This document shows, piece after piece, positions 1-9,363 of a stretch of 64,000 nucleotides of DNA (position 1 is its first letter; each line of letters begins with the position of its first letter). The position numbers were made by a program, and so were the translations under genes. Source of the DNA: Actinomycetota bacterium (GTDB lineage Bacteria; Actinomycetota; Actinomycetes; Nanopelagicales; Nanopelagicaceae); contig WLJX01000004.1 in NCBI GenBank assembly GCA_009701575.1, positions 23,693 to 87,692 of the forward strand, given 5' to 3'. The notes under the pieces are model-generated. The model did not search any database and was not told the origin of the DNA. It worked only from the letters and a program-made list of their open reading frames with translations.

Positions 1-383
1 GCAACTTACTTGAAATGGTTGGACTATCGGAGAAAATGGATCATTTCCCAGAAGAACTTTCTGGTGGCCAGCAACAACGTGTAGCCATTGCCCGAGCGTT
101 AGCAATGAATCCTGAGGTGATGCTATTTGATGAAGCAACCAGTGCTTTGGATCCCGAAATTGTTGGTGAAGTTCTAGGCGTTATGCGCAAATTAGTTGAT
201 GATGGAATGACGATGTTAGTAGTAACGCATGAGATGGGCTTTGTTCGACAAGTCGCTGACCGGGTAATATTCATGGATGAAGGCAAAATCGTTGAAGAGG
301 GACCACCAAGTCAACTCTTCGATAATCCAAAACACCCTCGAACAAAAGATTTCCTATCGGCTATTCTTTCACATACCGAATAG
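1..383 (+). CDS. amino-acid ABC transporter ATP-binding protein (3' part)
   Basis: C-terminal part of an ABC ATPase; the frame is open to the left edge (bases 3-14 code for NLLE), so the start and Walker A lie outside the window. Visible are the signature LSGGQQQR, Walker B ending [11 protein letters not shown] and the H-loop VVTHEM. The tail, with [12 protein letters not shown] and a closing phrase like F..P.....FL, is typical of the HisP/GlnQ polar amino-acid importer ATPases. It would energise uptake at the cytoplasmic face. The substrate is unknown because the permease and binding protein are not in view. A DapA-family gene follows after 15 bases, probably in the same transcript. Confidence 0.9.
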   Translation, partial: NLLEMVGLSEKMDHFPEELSGGQQQRVAIARALAMNPEVMLFDEATSALDPEIVGEVLGVMRKLVDDGMTMLVVTHEMGFVRQVADRVIFMDEGKIVEEGPPSQLFDNPKHPRTKDFLSAILSHTE

Positions 384-398
384 CGAAAAGGTATCACT

Positions 399-1301
399 TT
401 GAATAGAGGCGTTTACCCCGTAATCCAAACTCCTTTGGATGAGAACGATGAAATTGATGAAGGTGTTTTTGAAACCGAAATCAATTGGTTAATTAAGTGC
501 GGTGTTAAAGGTTTAGTTCTGGCAATGGTTTCAGAGGTAATGCGGTTTAGTGCGGCCGAACGGCGCAAACAATGGCAGATTGTGCTTCGCATACTTGACG
601 GACGCTTGCCCCTAATCGTTAGCGTTGGCGGCGAGAGCACCGCAATTGCAGTTCAATTGGCAAAAGCTGCAGAAGCTGATGGCGCAACCGCACTAATAGC
701 AACCCCTCCTGCATCATTCCCGGCAACCTCATCCGAAATCTATTCTTACTACTCCACAATTATTGAAGCAGTGGAGATTCCGTTAATAGTCCAGGATGCA
801 AGTAATTACATGGGTCAACCACTTGAACTTGAGTTGTATGGAAAGTTGCTTGAGAAATATGGCAATACCCGCGTGCAATTTAAGCCAGAAGCAAAGCCAG
901 TTAAAGACCGTATGGCGGCGTTACAAGAAATTGCAGGCGGAAATGCAAAAGTTTATGAGGGCCAGAGTGGTTTGGATTTGCTGGATACGCACCCACTTGG
1001 ACTTGTAGGAACAATGCCAGGCGCTGAAATTCCTTGGGCAATTATCGCGCTTTGGGAGGCTTTGGAAGCCAACGATTTGGCACGTGCTACTGCAATTCAT
1101 GCTTGCGTTAAAAACTTAGTTGCATTTCAACCAACCATTGATGCCTATGTCGCAGTTGAAAAATATTTATTAGTAAAACAAGGAATCTTTACTTCAAGTC
1201 GTCAGCGCGGCCCAGTTAGCGTAACCCTTAGCGATCAAACCAAGAACGAGATTGATCTCGTATTCAGCGAGCTTCTTAAGGTTGTTGGAAGGCAGAAATG
1301 A
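399..1301 (+). CDS. DapA-family aldolase/dehydratase (substrate unknown)
   Basis: A 300-residue TIM-barrel protein of the dihydrodipicolinate synthase/N-acetylneuraminate lyase superfamily. The Schiff-base lysine is K162 in VQFKPEA. The stretch that carries the catalytic tyrosine in true DapA (YNVP-like) reads IVQDASNY here, so that tyrosine is missing and a lysine-biosynthetic role is unlikely. A 2-keto-3-deoxy sugar acid or hydroxy-2-oxo acid aldolase/dehydratase is more plausible. The start is TTG at 399, preceded by GAAAAGG. It overlaps the following GlcD-type oxidase by 4 bases and follows an ABC importer ATPase, which suggests a small uptake-and-breakdown operon for a 2-hydroxy or 2-oxo acid. 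Confidence 0.8.
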   Translation: MNRGVYPVIQTPLDENDEIDEGVFETEINWLIKCGVKGLVLAMVSEVMRFSAAERRKQWQIVLRILDGRLPLIVSVGGESTAIAVQLAKAAEADGATALIATPPASFPATSSEIYSYYSTIIEAVEIPLIVQDASNYMGQPLELELYGKLLEKYGNTRVQFKPEAKPVKDRMAALQEIAGGNAKVYEGQSGLDLLDTHPLGLVGTMPGAEIPWAIIALWEALEANDLARATAIHACVKNLVAFQPTIDAYVAVEKYLLVKQGIFTSSRQRGPVSVTLSDQTKNEIDLVFSELLKVVGRQK

Positions 1302-2695
1302 CAAGTGTTTCTAACCGAGTTGATCTCACCCCCAAGCAATTGGAGCACTTAAAATCCCTTGTTTCTGGTGGAGTGAGTTCAAGCAAATCTGTTTTAGAAC
1401 AACATGGCATGGATGAGTCGGCTCACCTACCAATCCTTCCCTCCGCAGTGGCAATGGTTAGTTCTACAGAAGAAGTTTCAAAAGTACTTGCCTACTGCAA
1501 TCAAGAAAGAATTCCGGTTACTCCATTCGGAGCTGGCACATCATTAGAAGGTAATGCAATTCCATTATTTGGTGGCCTTAGTTTAGATCTGACTAACATG
1601 AATAAAATTTTAGATGTTCGACCAGATGATCTGACCGTTCGCGTCCAAGCCGGGGTTCGGCGCATGGCGCTAAATGAACGGCTATCACGTGAAGGTCTCT
1701 TCTTTTCAGTTGATCCAGGTGCTGATGCAACTATCGGAGGTATGGCTTCAACAGGTGCTGCAGGTACTACAAGTGTGCGTTACGGAACGATGAGAGAGAA
1801 CGTCTTGGCTCTGACTGCCGTACTTGCTGACGGAACAATTATTGAAGCAGGTCGCGAAACTCGGAAACTTTCGGCAGGTTATGACATAACTAGGTTGCTT
1901 GTTGGATCGGAAGGAACTCTTGCAGTCATTACCGAGATTGCACTTAAGTTAAATGGCATACCTGAAAAAATGGCTGCTGCGATAGTTAACTTTCCAACCC
2001 TTTCTGATGGATTTCAGGCAGCGACAGCCATCGTCAGAATGGGAATTTCAATTGCTAGATGTGAATTCCTAGATGAGGTTTGCATTCAAAATGTAAATGC
2101 CTTAGATGGTTTGAATCTAAAGGTTGCACCAACTTTGCTCTTCGAATTTCATGGAACGCCGCAAGGTGTCGAAGAGGAAGCCAAAGCCGTAGCAGAGATT
2201 GCTGCGGAATTTCATGGCAGTGATTTCGAATGGGCCGCCGATGAAGGTGCTAGGCGAAAATTATGGCAAGCAAGACACAATGCACATTGGGCAGCGATGG
2301 CAGCAAATCCTGGAATGCGAACTGTCAGCACCGACACGGCAGTTCCATTATCTAGGTTGGCCGAAGCTGTTAGAGTAGCAAGCGAAATCTTTAACGCCTC
2401 AAGATTTAAGTTTTCAATTTTGGGCCATGTCGCTGATGGAAATTTCCATGTTTCAATAGTTACCGATCCAGAAAAGCCGGAGGATCTCGTCGAAGTTCGT
2501 AAATTAACTCATCAATTAACCGGTCGAATTATTGATATGGGTGGTACTTGCACCGGTGAACACGGAATTGGATCTGTAAAAATTGAAGATCTCGTAAAGG
2601 AAGTTGGAGAAAATGGAGTTAACGTGATGCGTTCTATAAAGCGCGCCCTTGATCCAAATGGAATTCTAAATCCTGGAAAAATATTCAGTAATTAA
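1298..2695 (+). CDS. FAD-linked 2-hydroxyacid oxidase (GlcD / D-lactate dehydrogenase type)
   Basis: A 465-residue flavoprotein of the FAD_binding_4 plus FAD-oxidase C-terminal family. The FAD-binding PCMH fold covers roughly residues 45-225, with PFGAGTSLEGN and the long GADATIGGMASTGAAG glycine motif. The C-terminal half ends in TCTGEHGIG, the usual histidine-containing motif of GlcD/Dld enzymes, followed by DPNGILNPGK. The family oxidises D-2-hydroxy acids such as D-lactate or glycolate at the membrane and passes electrons to the respiratory chain. No separate GlcE/GlcF subunits are nearby, which favours a Dld-type single subunit. Its TAA stop shares bases 2692-2695 with the stop of the convergent whiB gene. 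Confidence 0.85.
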   Translation: MTSVSNRVDLTPKQLEHLKSLVSGGVSSSKSVLEQHGMDESAHLPILPSAVAMVSSTEEVSKVLAYCNQERIPVTPFGAGTSLEGNAIPLFGGLSLDLTNMNKILDVRPDDLTVRVQAGVRRMALNERLSREGLFFSVDPGADATIGGMASTGAAGTTSVRYGTMRENVLALTAVLADGTIIEAGRETRKLSAGYDITRLLVGSEGTLAVITEIALKLNGIPEKMAAAIVNFPTLSDGFQAATAIVRMGISIARCEFLDEVCIQNVNALDGLNLKVAPTLLFEFHGTPQGVEEEAKAVAEIAAEFHGSDFEWAADEGARRKLWQARHNAHWAAMAANPGMRTVSTDTAVPLSRLAEAVRVASEIFNASRFKFSILGHVADGNFHVSIVTDPEKPEDLVEVRKLTHQLTGRIIDMGGTCTGEHGIGSVKIEDLVKEVGENGVNVMRSIKRALDPNGILNPGKIFSN

Positions 2696-3000
2696 GAAGC
2701 GGTAGAGAAAGTACCTTCATCAGCGCTCTGATTATGGCTTAATATATTTAAGCGATCGTCTTCAGTTAAGCCACCCCAGATTCCATATGGCTCAGCCAAA
2801 GTAAGGGCTTGCTTTCTACATGCTTGCAATACGGGACATGAGGCACACACAGCCTTTGCGGCATTCTCACGATTCTTGCGGCGAGGTCCACGCTCTCCAT
2901 CTGTATAGAAGAACATTTCAGTAGGAAGCTCACGACATGCAGCAGATTCTTGCCATTCCCAATCAGAAGCGATTGGTCTTGGCTGTATCTGTGTAGTCAT
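2692..3000 (-). CDS. whiB3: WhiB3/WhiD-type transcriptional regulator
   Basis: A 102-residue Wbl protein. Four cysteines (C22, C52, C55, C61; spacing C-x29-C-x2-C-x5-C) would hold a 4Fe-4S cluster that senses redox or NO. The G[IV]WGG turn is at 73-77. The N-terminal WEWQ..AACR and the FF..DGERG block resemble WhiB3 of Mycobacterium and WhiD of Streptomyces more than other Wbl classes, and the neighbouring guaB-guaB3 matches the whiB3/whiD locus. Wbl proteins act by binding region 4 of the principal sigma factor. The start has a strong AGGAG Shine-Dalgarno 7-8 bases upstream, so the mRNA has a leader. The C-terminus overlaps the stop of the opposite GlcD-type gene. Confidence 0.9.
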   Translation of the reverse strand: MTTQIQPRPIASDWEWQESAACRELPTEMFFYTDGERGPRRKNRENAAKAVCASCPVLQACRKQALTLAEPYGIWGGLTEDDRLNILSHNQSADEGTFSTAS

Positions 3001-3056
3001 CCGGGCTCCTGTTCACGTATTTACTGCTCTAAGCGATAGTACAACCGCGCCATAGG

Positions 3057-3067
3057 TTGTTCAACAA
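3057..3067. promoter_or_regulatory. candidate operator, perfect TTGTT-C-AACAA dyad
   Basis: A perfect 5-base inverted repeat around a single C, inside the 140-base divergent region between whiB3 and the CarH-like regulator. GG and CC flank it almost symmetrically. It could be an operator for either gene; the factor is unknown. Confidence 0.3.
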
Positions 3068-3140
3068 TCCACCGGCTTTTGTTGCGTAATTTAAGCGTTT
3101 TCAGGTGGCAAGGTTCACAGCTTCTAGGGACAATTGCAGC

Positions 3141-4061
3141 ATGACCCCCGCGCTTGAGACCCTTGATTCAAAGGAATCGCTCCCAGTCGCAGCCGTAGCC
3201 CGAATGCTTGGGGTGGCGCCCTCAACTCTTCGTACTTGGGATCGCCGGTATGGCTTAGGTCCTAGTAAGCACAACGTCGGTACACATCGAAGATATTCTG
3301 CAACTGATTTAATTCGATTAACTGCAATGGTTCGACTCGTTGTTGCCGGGGTAGCACCGAAAGATGCAGCTCTAAAAGCACTAAAACTAAATGTGCAGGG
3401 AAGTAGGCAAGCAATTGAAAAGGTTTGTCGAGTACCAGAGAGCCAAGCGGATCTTGTAACTCTGCTCCATCGCTCGGCTATGAAATTTGATCAGGCACAG
3501 CTTGAAAAACTCATAAGAAAATCAATTGCAGGTATCGGTGTTGAAGCCACCTGGCTTGAAGTCCTATCCCCACTGTTAATTGAAGTGGGAGATGAATGGG
3601 TGCGCACGGGTGATGGAATTGAAGTTGAACATTTTCTGAGTGAGTTACTACGAAAGATATTAAGTGAAAGCCTTGGAAAGATTGATAAGCCTAAGAATTC
3701 ACGGCCGGTACTGCTTGCATGTGTTGAAAATGAAATGCACTCACTTGCATTGATGGCGCTCGCCGCAGTTTTGGCTGAAGCCAAGGTCGAATGCTTATTT
3801 CTTGGTGCCAGAACTCCACAAACAGCGCTTAATCAAGTTGTAATTAAATCCGCGCCACCAGCAATTTTTCTCTGGGCCCAACTTGGCGAGAATGCAGATC
3901 ATACTTTTGTGAATGAGCTTCCAACAATCCGGCCAGCACCAAGAGTTCTATTGGGTGGACCTGGCTGGAAATCTGCAAAAGGAAAAATCCACAGCAAAGT
4001 GGTAATTACCGAAGGACTTAGTGAAGCCCGAGAAGAGATTCTGCAGGCTCTGGCCGTTTAA
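3141..4061 (+). CDS. MerR-family regulator with cobalamin-binding domain (CarH/LitR-like photoreceptor)
   Basis: A 306-residue protein counted from the ATG at 3141; an in-frame ATG at 3105 would add 12 unconserved residues. Residues 14-80 form a MerR winged HTH (VARMLGVAPSTLRTWDRRYG, then THRRYS). Residues 105-180 form a helical B12-cap bundle containing W153-x9-E163-H164, exactly the Wx9EH signature of adenosylcobalamin photoreceptors of the CarH/LitR type. The following Rossmann domain has E198-x-H200, the predicted lower axial histidine, although the usual glycine of ExHxxG is alanine here. In CarH the dark tetramer represses DNA and light breaks it up. It sits between whiB3 and guaB. Possible targets such as carotenoid genes are not in the window. 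Confidence 0.8.
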   Translation: MTPALETLDSKESLPVAAVARMLGVAPSTLRTWDRRYGLGPSKHNVGTHRRYSATDLIRLTAMVRLVVAGVAPKDAALKALKLNVQGSRQAIEKVCRVPESQADLVTLLHRSAMKFDQAQLEKLIRKSIAGIGVEATWLEVLSPLLIEVGDEWVRTGDGIEVEHFLSELLRKILSESLGKIDKPKNSRPVLLACVENEMHSLALMALAAVLAEAKVECLFLGARTPQTALNQVVIKSAPPAIFLWAQLGENADHTFVNELPTIRPAPRVLLGGPGWKSAKGKIHSKVVITEGLSEAREEILQALAV

Positions 4062-4077
4062 TAGCGGGTAAAACGCC
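4052..4077 (+). terminator. weak hairpin after the CarH-like gene
   Basis: GG-CGTTT pairs with AAACG-CC with one bulged C, and TATTTTG follows. It overlaps the stop codon of the upstream gene. The short stem and poor U-tract make this a weak candidate. Confidence 0.3.
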
Positions 4078-4090
4078 TATTTTGATTGAC

Positions 4091-5224
<1,134 letters not shown>

Positions 5225-5226
5225 CC

Positions 5227-6339
5227 ATGAACGAAATTGAAATTGGCCCAGGAAAGCGTGCTCGCGTTGGCTATTCATTTGATGACATTGCGATAGTTCC
5301 AAGCCGCCGTACTCGTGACCCAGAAGAGGTTTCAATCAACTGGCAGATTGATGCTTACAAATTTGCACTTCCAATGATGGCTGCTCCAATGGATTCTGTT
5401 GTATCACCAGATACTGCAATCGCCATCGGAAAGCTTGGCGGACTTGGAGTTTTAAACCTCGAAGGACTTTGGACAAGGCACGATGATCCAAGAATTCCAC
5501 TTGGTGAAATTGCATCGATGCCACAAGAAAAAGCTATTCGCAGAATGCAGGAACTTTACTCATTACCTATTCGTCCGGAACTTATTAAAGAACGTATCGC
5601 ACAAATTCGCGCATCAGGTGTGACGGTCGCTGCGGCCCTTTCACCACAACGAACAGCTGAACATGCAAAGGCTGTTATTGATGCTGGTGTAGATATCTTC
5701 GTTATTCGCGGAACCACTGTGAGCGCCGAACATGTTTCGACTGAAATTGCGCCATTAAACTTAAAGAAATTTATTTATGAATTAGATGTCCCAGTAATTG
5801 TTGGTGGCTGTGCAACTGGTACTGGTGCTCTTCACTTGATGCGCGCTGGTGCTGCTGGTGTGCTAGTTGGATTTGGTGGCGGCGCGGCACACACAACTCG
5901 TTCAGTATTAGGTATCGCGGTACCAATGGCATCTGCTGTTGCCGAAGTCGCATCTGCTCGTCGTGATTACATGGATGAATCTGGTGGACGTTTTGTTCAC
6001 GTGATCGCCGATGGCTCTGTTGGTAAATCTGGCGATATTGCAAAGGCAATTGCTTGCGGTGCCGATGCCGTAATGATGGGCTCGCCACTTGCGAAAGCAG
6101 TTGAATCACCAGGCAAAGGTTGGCACTGGGGTTCTGAAGCACATCACACAGAATTACCTCGCGGTGACAGAGTTCAAGTTGGAATTGTCGGAACTTTGGA
6201 AGAGATACTCGTTGGTCCATCTCACCTTGCAGATGGAAGTATGAATTTGTTCGGTGCACTGCGACGTGCGATGGCTACATCTGGTTACTCAGATCTAAAA
6301 GAGTTCCAGCGCGTTGAAGTTGTAATCGATCGTGTCTAA
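5227..6339 (+). CDS. guaB3: GuaB3-family IMP dehydrogenase-related protein
   Basis: A 370-residue paralogue of GuaB of the actinobacterial GuaB3 type (IMP_DH_rel_2), two bases downstream of guaB. It shares the barrel core ([44 protein letters not shown]) and has no CBS domains. The loop that carries the catalytic cysteine in GuaB (GPGSICTT) aligns with [10 protein letters not shown] here, putting histidine where cysteine should be. This points to a regulatory or different catalytic role, as suspected for other actinobacterial GuaB3 proteins. The stop overlaps the guaA start by 8 bases, so the three genes are probably cotranscribed. Confidence 0.88.
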   Translation: MNEIEIGPGKRARVGYSFDDIAIVPSRRTRDPEEVSINWQIDAYKFALPMMAAPMDSVVSPDTAIAIGKLGGLGVLNLEGLWTRHDDPRIPLGEIASMPQEKAIRRMQELYSLPIRPELIKERIAQIRASGVTVAAALSPQRTAEHAKAVIDAGVDIFVIRGTTVSAEHVSTEIAPLNLKKFIYELDVPVIVGGCATGTGALHLMRAGAAGVLVGFGGGAAHTTRSVLGIAVPMASAVAEVASARRDYMDESGGRFVHVIADGSVGKSGDIAKAIACGADAVMMGSPLAKAVESPGKGWHWGSEAHHTELPRGDRVQVGIVGTLEEILVGPSHLADGSMNLFGALRRAMATSGYSDLKEFQRVEVVIDRV

Positions 6340-7891
6340 TACCAAAACTCAAGAGCTGGTATTAGTCGTTGATTTTGGGGCGCAATATGCGCAATTAATT
6401 GCTCGTCGAGTTCGCCAAGCCCAGGTTTATTCGGAAATTGTTCCCTCATCAATGCCCATTGAAAAAATGCTGGAGAAGAATCCGGTTGCCATAATTTTAT
6501 CTGGTGGGCCATCAAGCGTTTATGAAGCTGGCGCACCAACCCTAGATCCAAAGATTTTTGAAGCTGGTATCCCAATCTTCGGAATTTGTTACGGTTTCCA
6601 AGTCATGGCATCGGCACTTGGGGGAGTTGTAACCCAAACTGGTAAATCAGAATTCGGCCGGACAACTCTTTCTCATACTTCAAATTCGAAATTGTTAAAT
6701 GGTCTGCCTAAAGAATTTAGCGTTTGGATGAGCCACGGTGACAGCGTTACAACAGCGCCAACCGGCTTTACTTCTACAGCCGCAACAGTTGATACGCCAA
6801 TTGTTGCCTTCGAAAGTGGCGATGCGAAATTTGCAGGTGTGCAATTCCATCCCGAAGTCCTGCACTCTGAAAATGGTCAAGAAGTATTACGACGTTGGTT
6901 AATCGATATCGTCGGGTGTATACCAACTTGGAACTCCGAGAATATTGTTACAACAGAAGTTGAAAAAGTTAAGGCTCTTGTCGGCAAGGGGCGAGTTCTT
7001 TGTGGCCTATCTGGTGGCGTTGACTCGGCAGTTGCCGCAGCGATTGTGCAGAAAGCGGTGGGCTCACAACTCACCTGCGTCTTTGTAGATCATGGATTAC
7101 TGCGCGAAGGCGAAGCGGAACAAGTAGAACGTGACTTTGTTGCATCTACCGGCGTCACGCTTAAGGTTGTCGATGCTAAAGAGCGCTTCTTGAAAGCACT
7201 TGCAGGCGTTACGGACCCTGAAACAAAGCGAAAGATTATCGGCACTGAATTTATTCGAGTCTTCGAGGCAGCTGCTAGAGAAATTTCAGCAACCGAACCA
7301 ATTGATTTTTTAGTACAGGGAACTTTGTATCCTGATGTAGTTGAATCTGGTGGCGGAGAAGGCGCAGCAAATATTAAATCGCACCATAACGTTGGTGGAT
7401 TGCCTGATGATCTGCAATTTAAATTAATCGAACCACTGCGTACGCTTTTTAAAGATGAAGTTCGATATGCCGGATTATCAATGGGACTGCCTGAGGAAAT
7501 TATTTGGCGTCAACCTTTTCCAGGACCTGGTCTTGCAATTCGGATAGTTGGCGAAGTGACTGAGAATAACCTTAGAATATTGCGAAAAGCTGATGCAATT
7601 GCTCGAATTGAATTGCGTAATGCAGATTTAGATCGGATAATTTGGCAGTGTCCAGTTGTTTTATTAGCTGATGTAAGAAGTGTTGGAGTGCAAGGAGATG
7701 GCCGAACTTATGGTCACCCAATTGTTCTTCGGCCAGTTTCATCAGAAGATGCAATGACTGCAGATTGGAGTCGGATTCCGTACGAAGTATTGGAGAAGAT
7801 TTCAACTCGAATTACAAATGAAGTTCGAGAAGTAAATCGAGTGGTTCTAGATGTAACGTCTAAACCGCCCGGAACTATTGAGTGGGAGTAA
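6332..7891 (+). CDS. guaA: GMP synthase (glutamine-hydrolysing)
   Basis: Amidates XMP to GMP using glutamine and ATP. At 519 residues it is the normal single-chain enzyme. The N-terminal class I glutaminase (about 8-195) has nucleophile C86 in GICYGFQ and the FHPEV histidine. The ATP pyrophosphatase domain (about 205-400) has the P-loop [10 protein letters not shown]. The C-terminal dimerisation domain ends in the characteristic KPPGTIEWE. The start is GTG at 6332 inside the end of guaB3, giving an 8-base overlap. It completes the GMP branch begun by guaB. Confidence 0.97.
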   Translation: MSNTKTQELVLVVDFGAQYAQLIARRVRQAQVYSEIVPSSMPIEKMLEKNPVAIILSGGPSSVYEAGAPTLDPKIFEAGIPIFGICYGFQVMASALGGVVTQTGKSEFGRTTLSHTSNSKLLNGLPKEFSVWMSHGDSVTTAPTGFTSTAATVDTPIVAFESGDAKFAGVQFHPEVLHSENGQEVLRRWLIDIVGCIPTWNSENIVTTEVEKVKALVGKGRVLCGLSGGVDSAVAAAIVQKAVGSQLTCVFVDHGLLREGEAEQVERDFVASTGVTLKVVDAKERFLKALAGVTDPETKRKIIGTEFIRVFEAAAREISATEPIDFLVQGTLYPDVVESGGGEGAANIKSHHNVGGLPDDLQFKLIEPLRTLFKDEVRYAGLSMGLPEEIIWRQPFPGPGLAIRIVGEVTENNLRILRKADAIARIELRNADLDRIIWQCPVVLLADVRSVGVQGDGRTYGHPIVLRPVSSEDAMTADWSRIPYEVLEKISTRITNEVREVNRVVLDVTSKPPGTIEWE

Positions 7892-7897
7892 TTTAGA

Positions 7898-8584
7898 ATG
7901 AGACGTTCAACTACTGTTGTGATTGTTACAACGTTGATCGCTTCTATTCTGATTGCTGCACCTGCAAGCGCCGAAAAAACTAAGAAGTTCAAGAAAGCTA
8001 GTCAGACTTCTTCATTGCTTGCGCTCTGCAAAGACACCAAGGCTGTTGGGCACTCACCAATGCGGTTACCAGTCCCTTCAATAAAGCGACCACATGTAAA
8101 TAAAATTATTACTTTCAAGACAAATTGCGGAGAGATTCAGATTGCTGCAGATGGTGTCAATGCACCGTTAACTGTTATCTCCATGAGCTACTTGGCAAAC
8201 AAGGGATACTTCGATAATTCACCTTGTCACCGCATAACGACTTCTGGAATTTTTGTTCTCCAATGTGGTGATCCAACTGCTTCAGGTTCAGGTGGACCGG
8301 CATGGCAAGTTCCAGATGAGAATCTTCCAACCGGTACGGGAAATATTTATCCAGCAGGTTCTGTAGCAATGGCAAACTCGGGTGCTAATACAAATGGCAG
8401 CCAATTCTTCATCGTTTATGATGATAATTCGCGCCTAGGCCCAAATTACACACTATGGGGCAAAGTAACTAAAGGTTTAGATATTGTGAAAGCGGTTGCC
8501 GCACTTGGATCTGATAATTCAAATCCAGCAGGTGGAGGCGTTCCAAACCAAGCAATTACTATCGAACGTGCAAGTGCTCGCTAA
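7898..8584 (+). CDS. secreted cyclophilin-type peptidyl-prolyl isomerase
   Basis: A 228-residue exported protein. Residues 1-26 form a signal peptide (basic MRRS, hydrophobic core, AAPASA cleavage site, no lipobox cysteine). A charged linker follows, and the cyclophilin domain covers about 68-226. Family motifs seen are PCHRI, VLQCGDPTASGSGGP, SVAMANSGANTNGSQFFI and LGPNYTLWGKV. It probably assists folding of secreted proteins outside the membrane. It starts 6 bases after guaA, so it may be read through from the gua operon. Its stop directly abuts the stop of the convergent LmbE-like gene. Confidence 0.92.
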   Translation: MRRSTTVVIVTTLIASILIAAPASAEKTKKFKKASQTSSLLALCKDTKAVGHSPMRLPVPSIKRPHVNKIITFKTNCGEIQIAADGVNAPLTVISMSYLANKGYFDNSPCHRITTSGIFVLQCGDPTASGSGGPAWQVPDENLPTGTGNIYPAGSVAMANSGANTNGSQFFIVYDDNSRLGPNYTLWGKVTKGLDIVKAVAALGSDNSNPAGGGVPNQAITIERASAR

Positions 8585-9310
8585 TTAATCGCTAGTAACT
8601 ATTCTAAATATTTCAGCGACTCTTCCATCGGCTAAGCCATTTAACTTTGCATTTCGCTCGCCCCACTCGCGAATCATCTTCTCTAAATCAGGATTGTGCG
8701 CTGTCTGACTTACATGGGCTTGTAGTGCCGCAATCTTCTTATCGAAAGTTTCAGTGACATCCACAAAGTGGTCTGGAGTGTGATGAGACATTACCCAGAC
8801 TTCGCGTACGCGCCAAGGTTCTAAACCTTCATCTTTCAATAGCTCTTCAAAAGCGAATGGGTTTCTAGCATCCGGATAAACGGCCTGAATTGCCGCTTCA
8901 CCTGCCGCCATATGATCCGGATGACTTGAAAAGAGCCGATCCCAATTTCGTTCCGGACTTTGGATAAGCATTCGTTGAGGTTTGCTCTTTCGAATTTCAC
9001 GAACTATCTGTTTACGTAATTCAATTGTTGGCACCAACCAACCATCACGGTGATTTAGGAATTCAATATTTATTACACCAAGAACTTTTCCAGCATCGCG
9101 CTGTTCACGTTGGCGAATCTTTGGCATATCTTCCCGAGGAACATCTGGATCCTCGCCGCCTTGGTCACCATTAGTGCATATGCAATATGAAACTTCGATT
9201 CCCATCGCCGTCCATTGCGCAATCGTTCCTGCGGCCCCGAAATCTAGGTCGTCGGGGTGAGCAGTCACTACAAGGACGCGTTCAATTTCGGAATCATCTA
9301 AAGGAGGCAT
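8585..9310 (-). CDS. PIG-L/LmbE-family deacetylase
   Basis: A 241-residue metal-dependent N-deacetylase of the PIG-L family. Zinc ligands are visible as H18-P-D-D21 in AHPDD and the SSHPDH histidines near residue 133. The family removes acetyl groups from GlcNAc-type or related amides (MshB, Mca and BshB are relatives). It differs from the true MshB in this window at 52172 and ends without its C-terminal extension, so the substrate is unknown. It is transcribed divergently from pcrA from a promoter whose TAAGAT box lies 6 bases from the ATG (leaderless). Confidence 0.85.
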   Translation of the reverse strand: MPPLDDSEIERVLVVTAHPDDLDFGAAGTIAQWTAMGIEVSYCICTNGDQGGEDPDVPREDMPKIRQREQRDAGKVLGVINIEFLNHRDGWLVPTIELRKQIVREIRKSKPQRMLIQSPERNWDRLFSSHPDHMAAGEAAIQAVYPDARNPFAFEELLKDEGLEPWRVREVWVMSHHTPDHFVDVTETFDKKIAALQAHVSQTAHNPDLEKMIREWGERNAKLNGLADGRVAEIFRIVTSD

Positions 9311-9316
9311 TGGGCA

Positions 9317-9322
9317 ATCTTA
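9317..9322 (-). promoter_or_regulatory. -10 box of the leaderless LmbE-like gene
   Basis: TAAGAT on the minus strand is separated by TGCCCA (6 bases) from the ATG at 9310. It sits in a 53-base divergent region shared with the pcrA promoter. Confidence 0.55.
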
Positions 9323-9350
9323 GGAGAACTTTATGGATTATGTGAGTCGT

Positions 9351-9356
9351 TAGACT
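9351..9356 (+). promoter_or_regulatory. -10 box of leaderless pcrA
   Basis: TAGACT, identical to the guaB box, ends 7 bases before the ATG at 9364. No Shine-Dalgarno is present. Confidence 0.55.
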
Positions 9357-9363
9357 CCGACCT

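Noticed and set aside
5771..6259. Minus-strand 162-codon open frame inside guaB3
   Set aside because: Composition is dominated by H, Q, L and R as expected from an antisense frame of a conserved gene.
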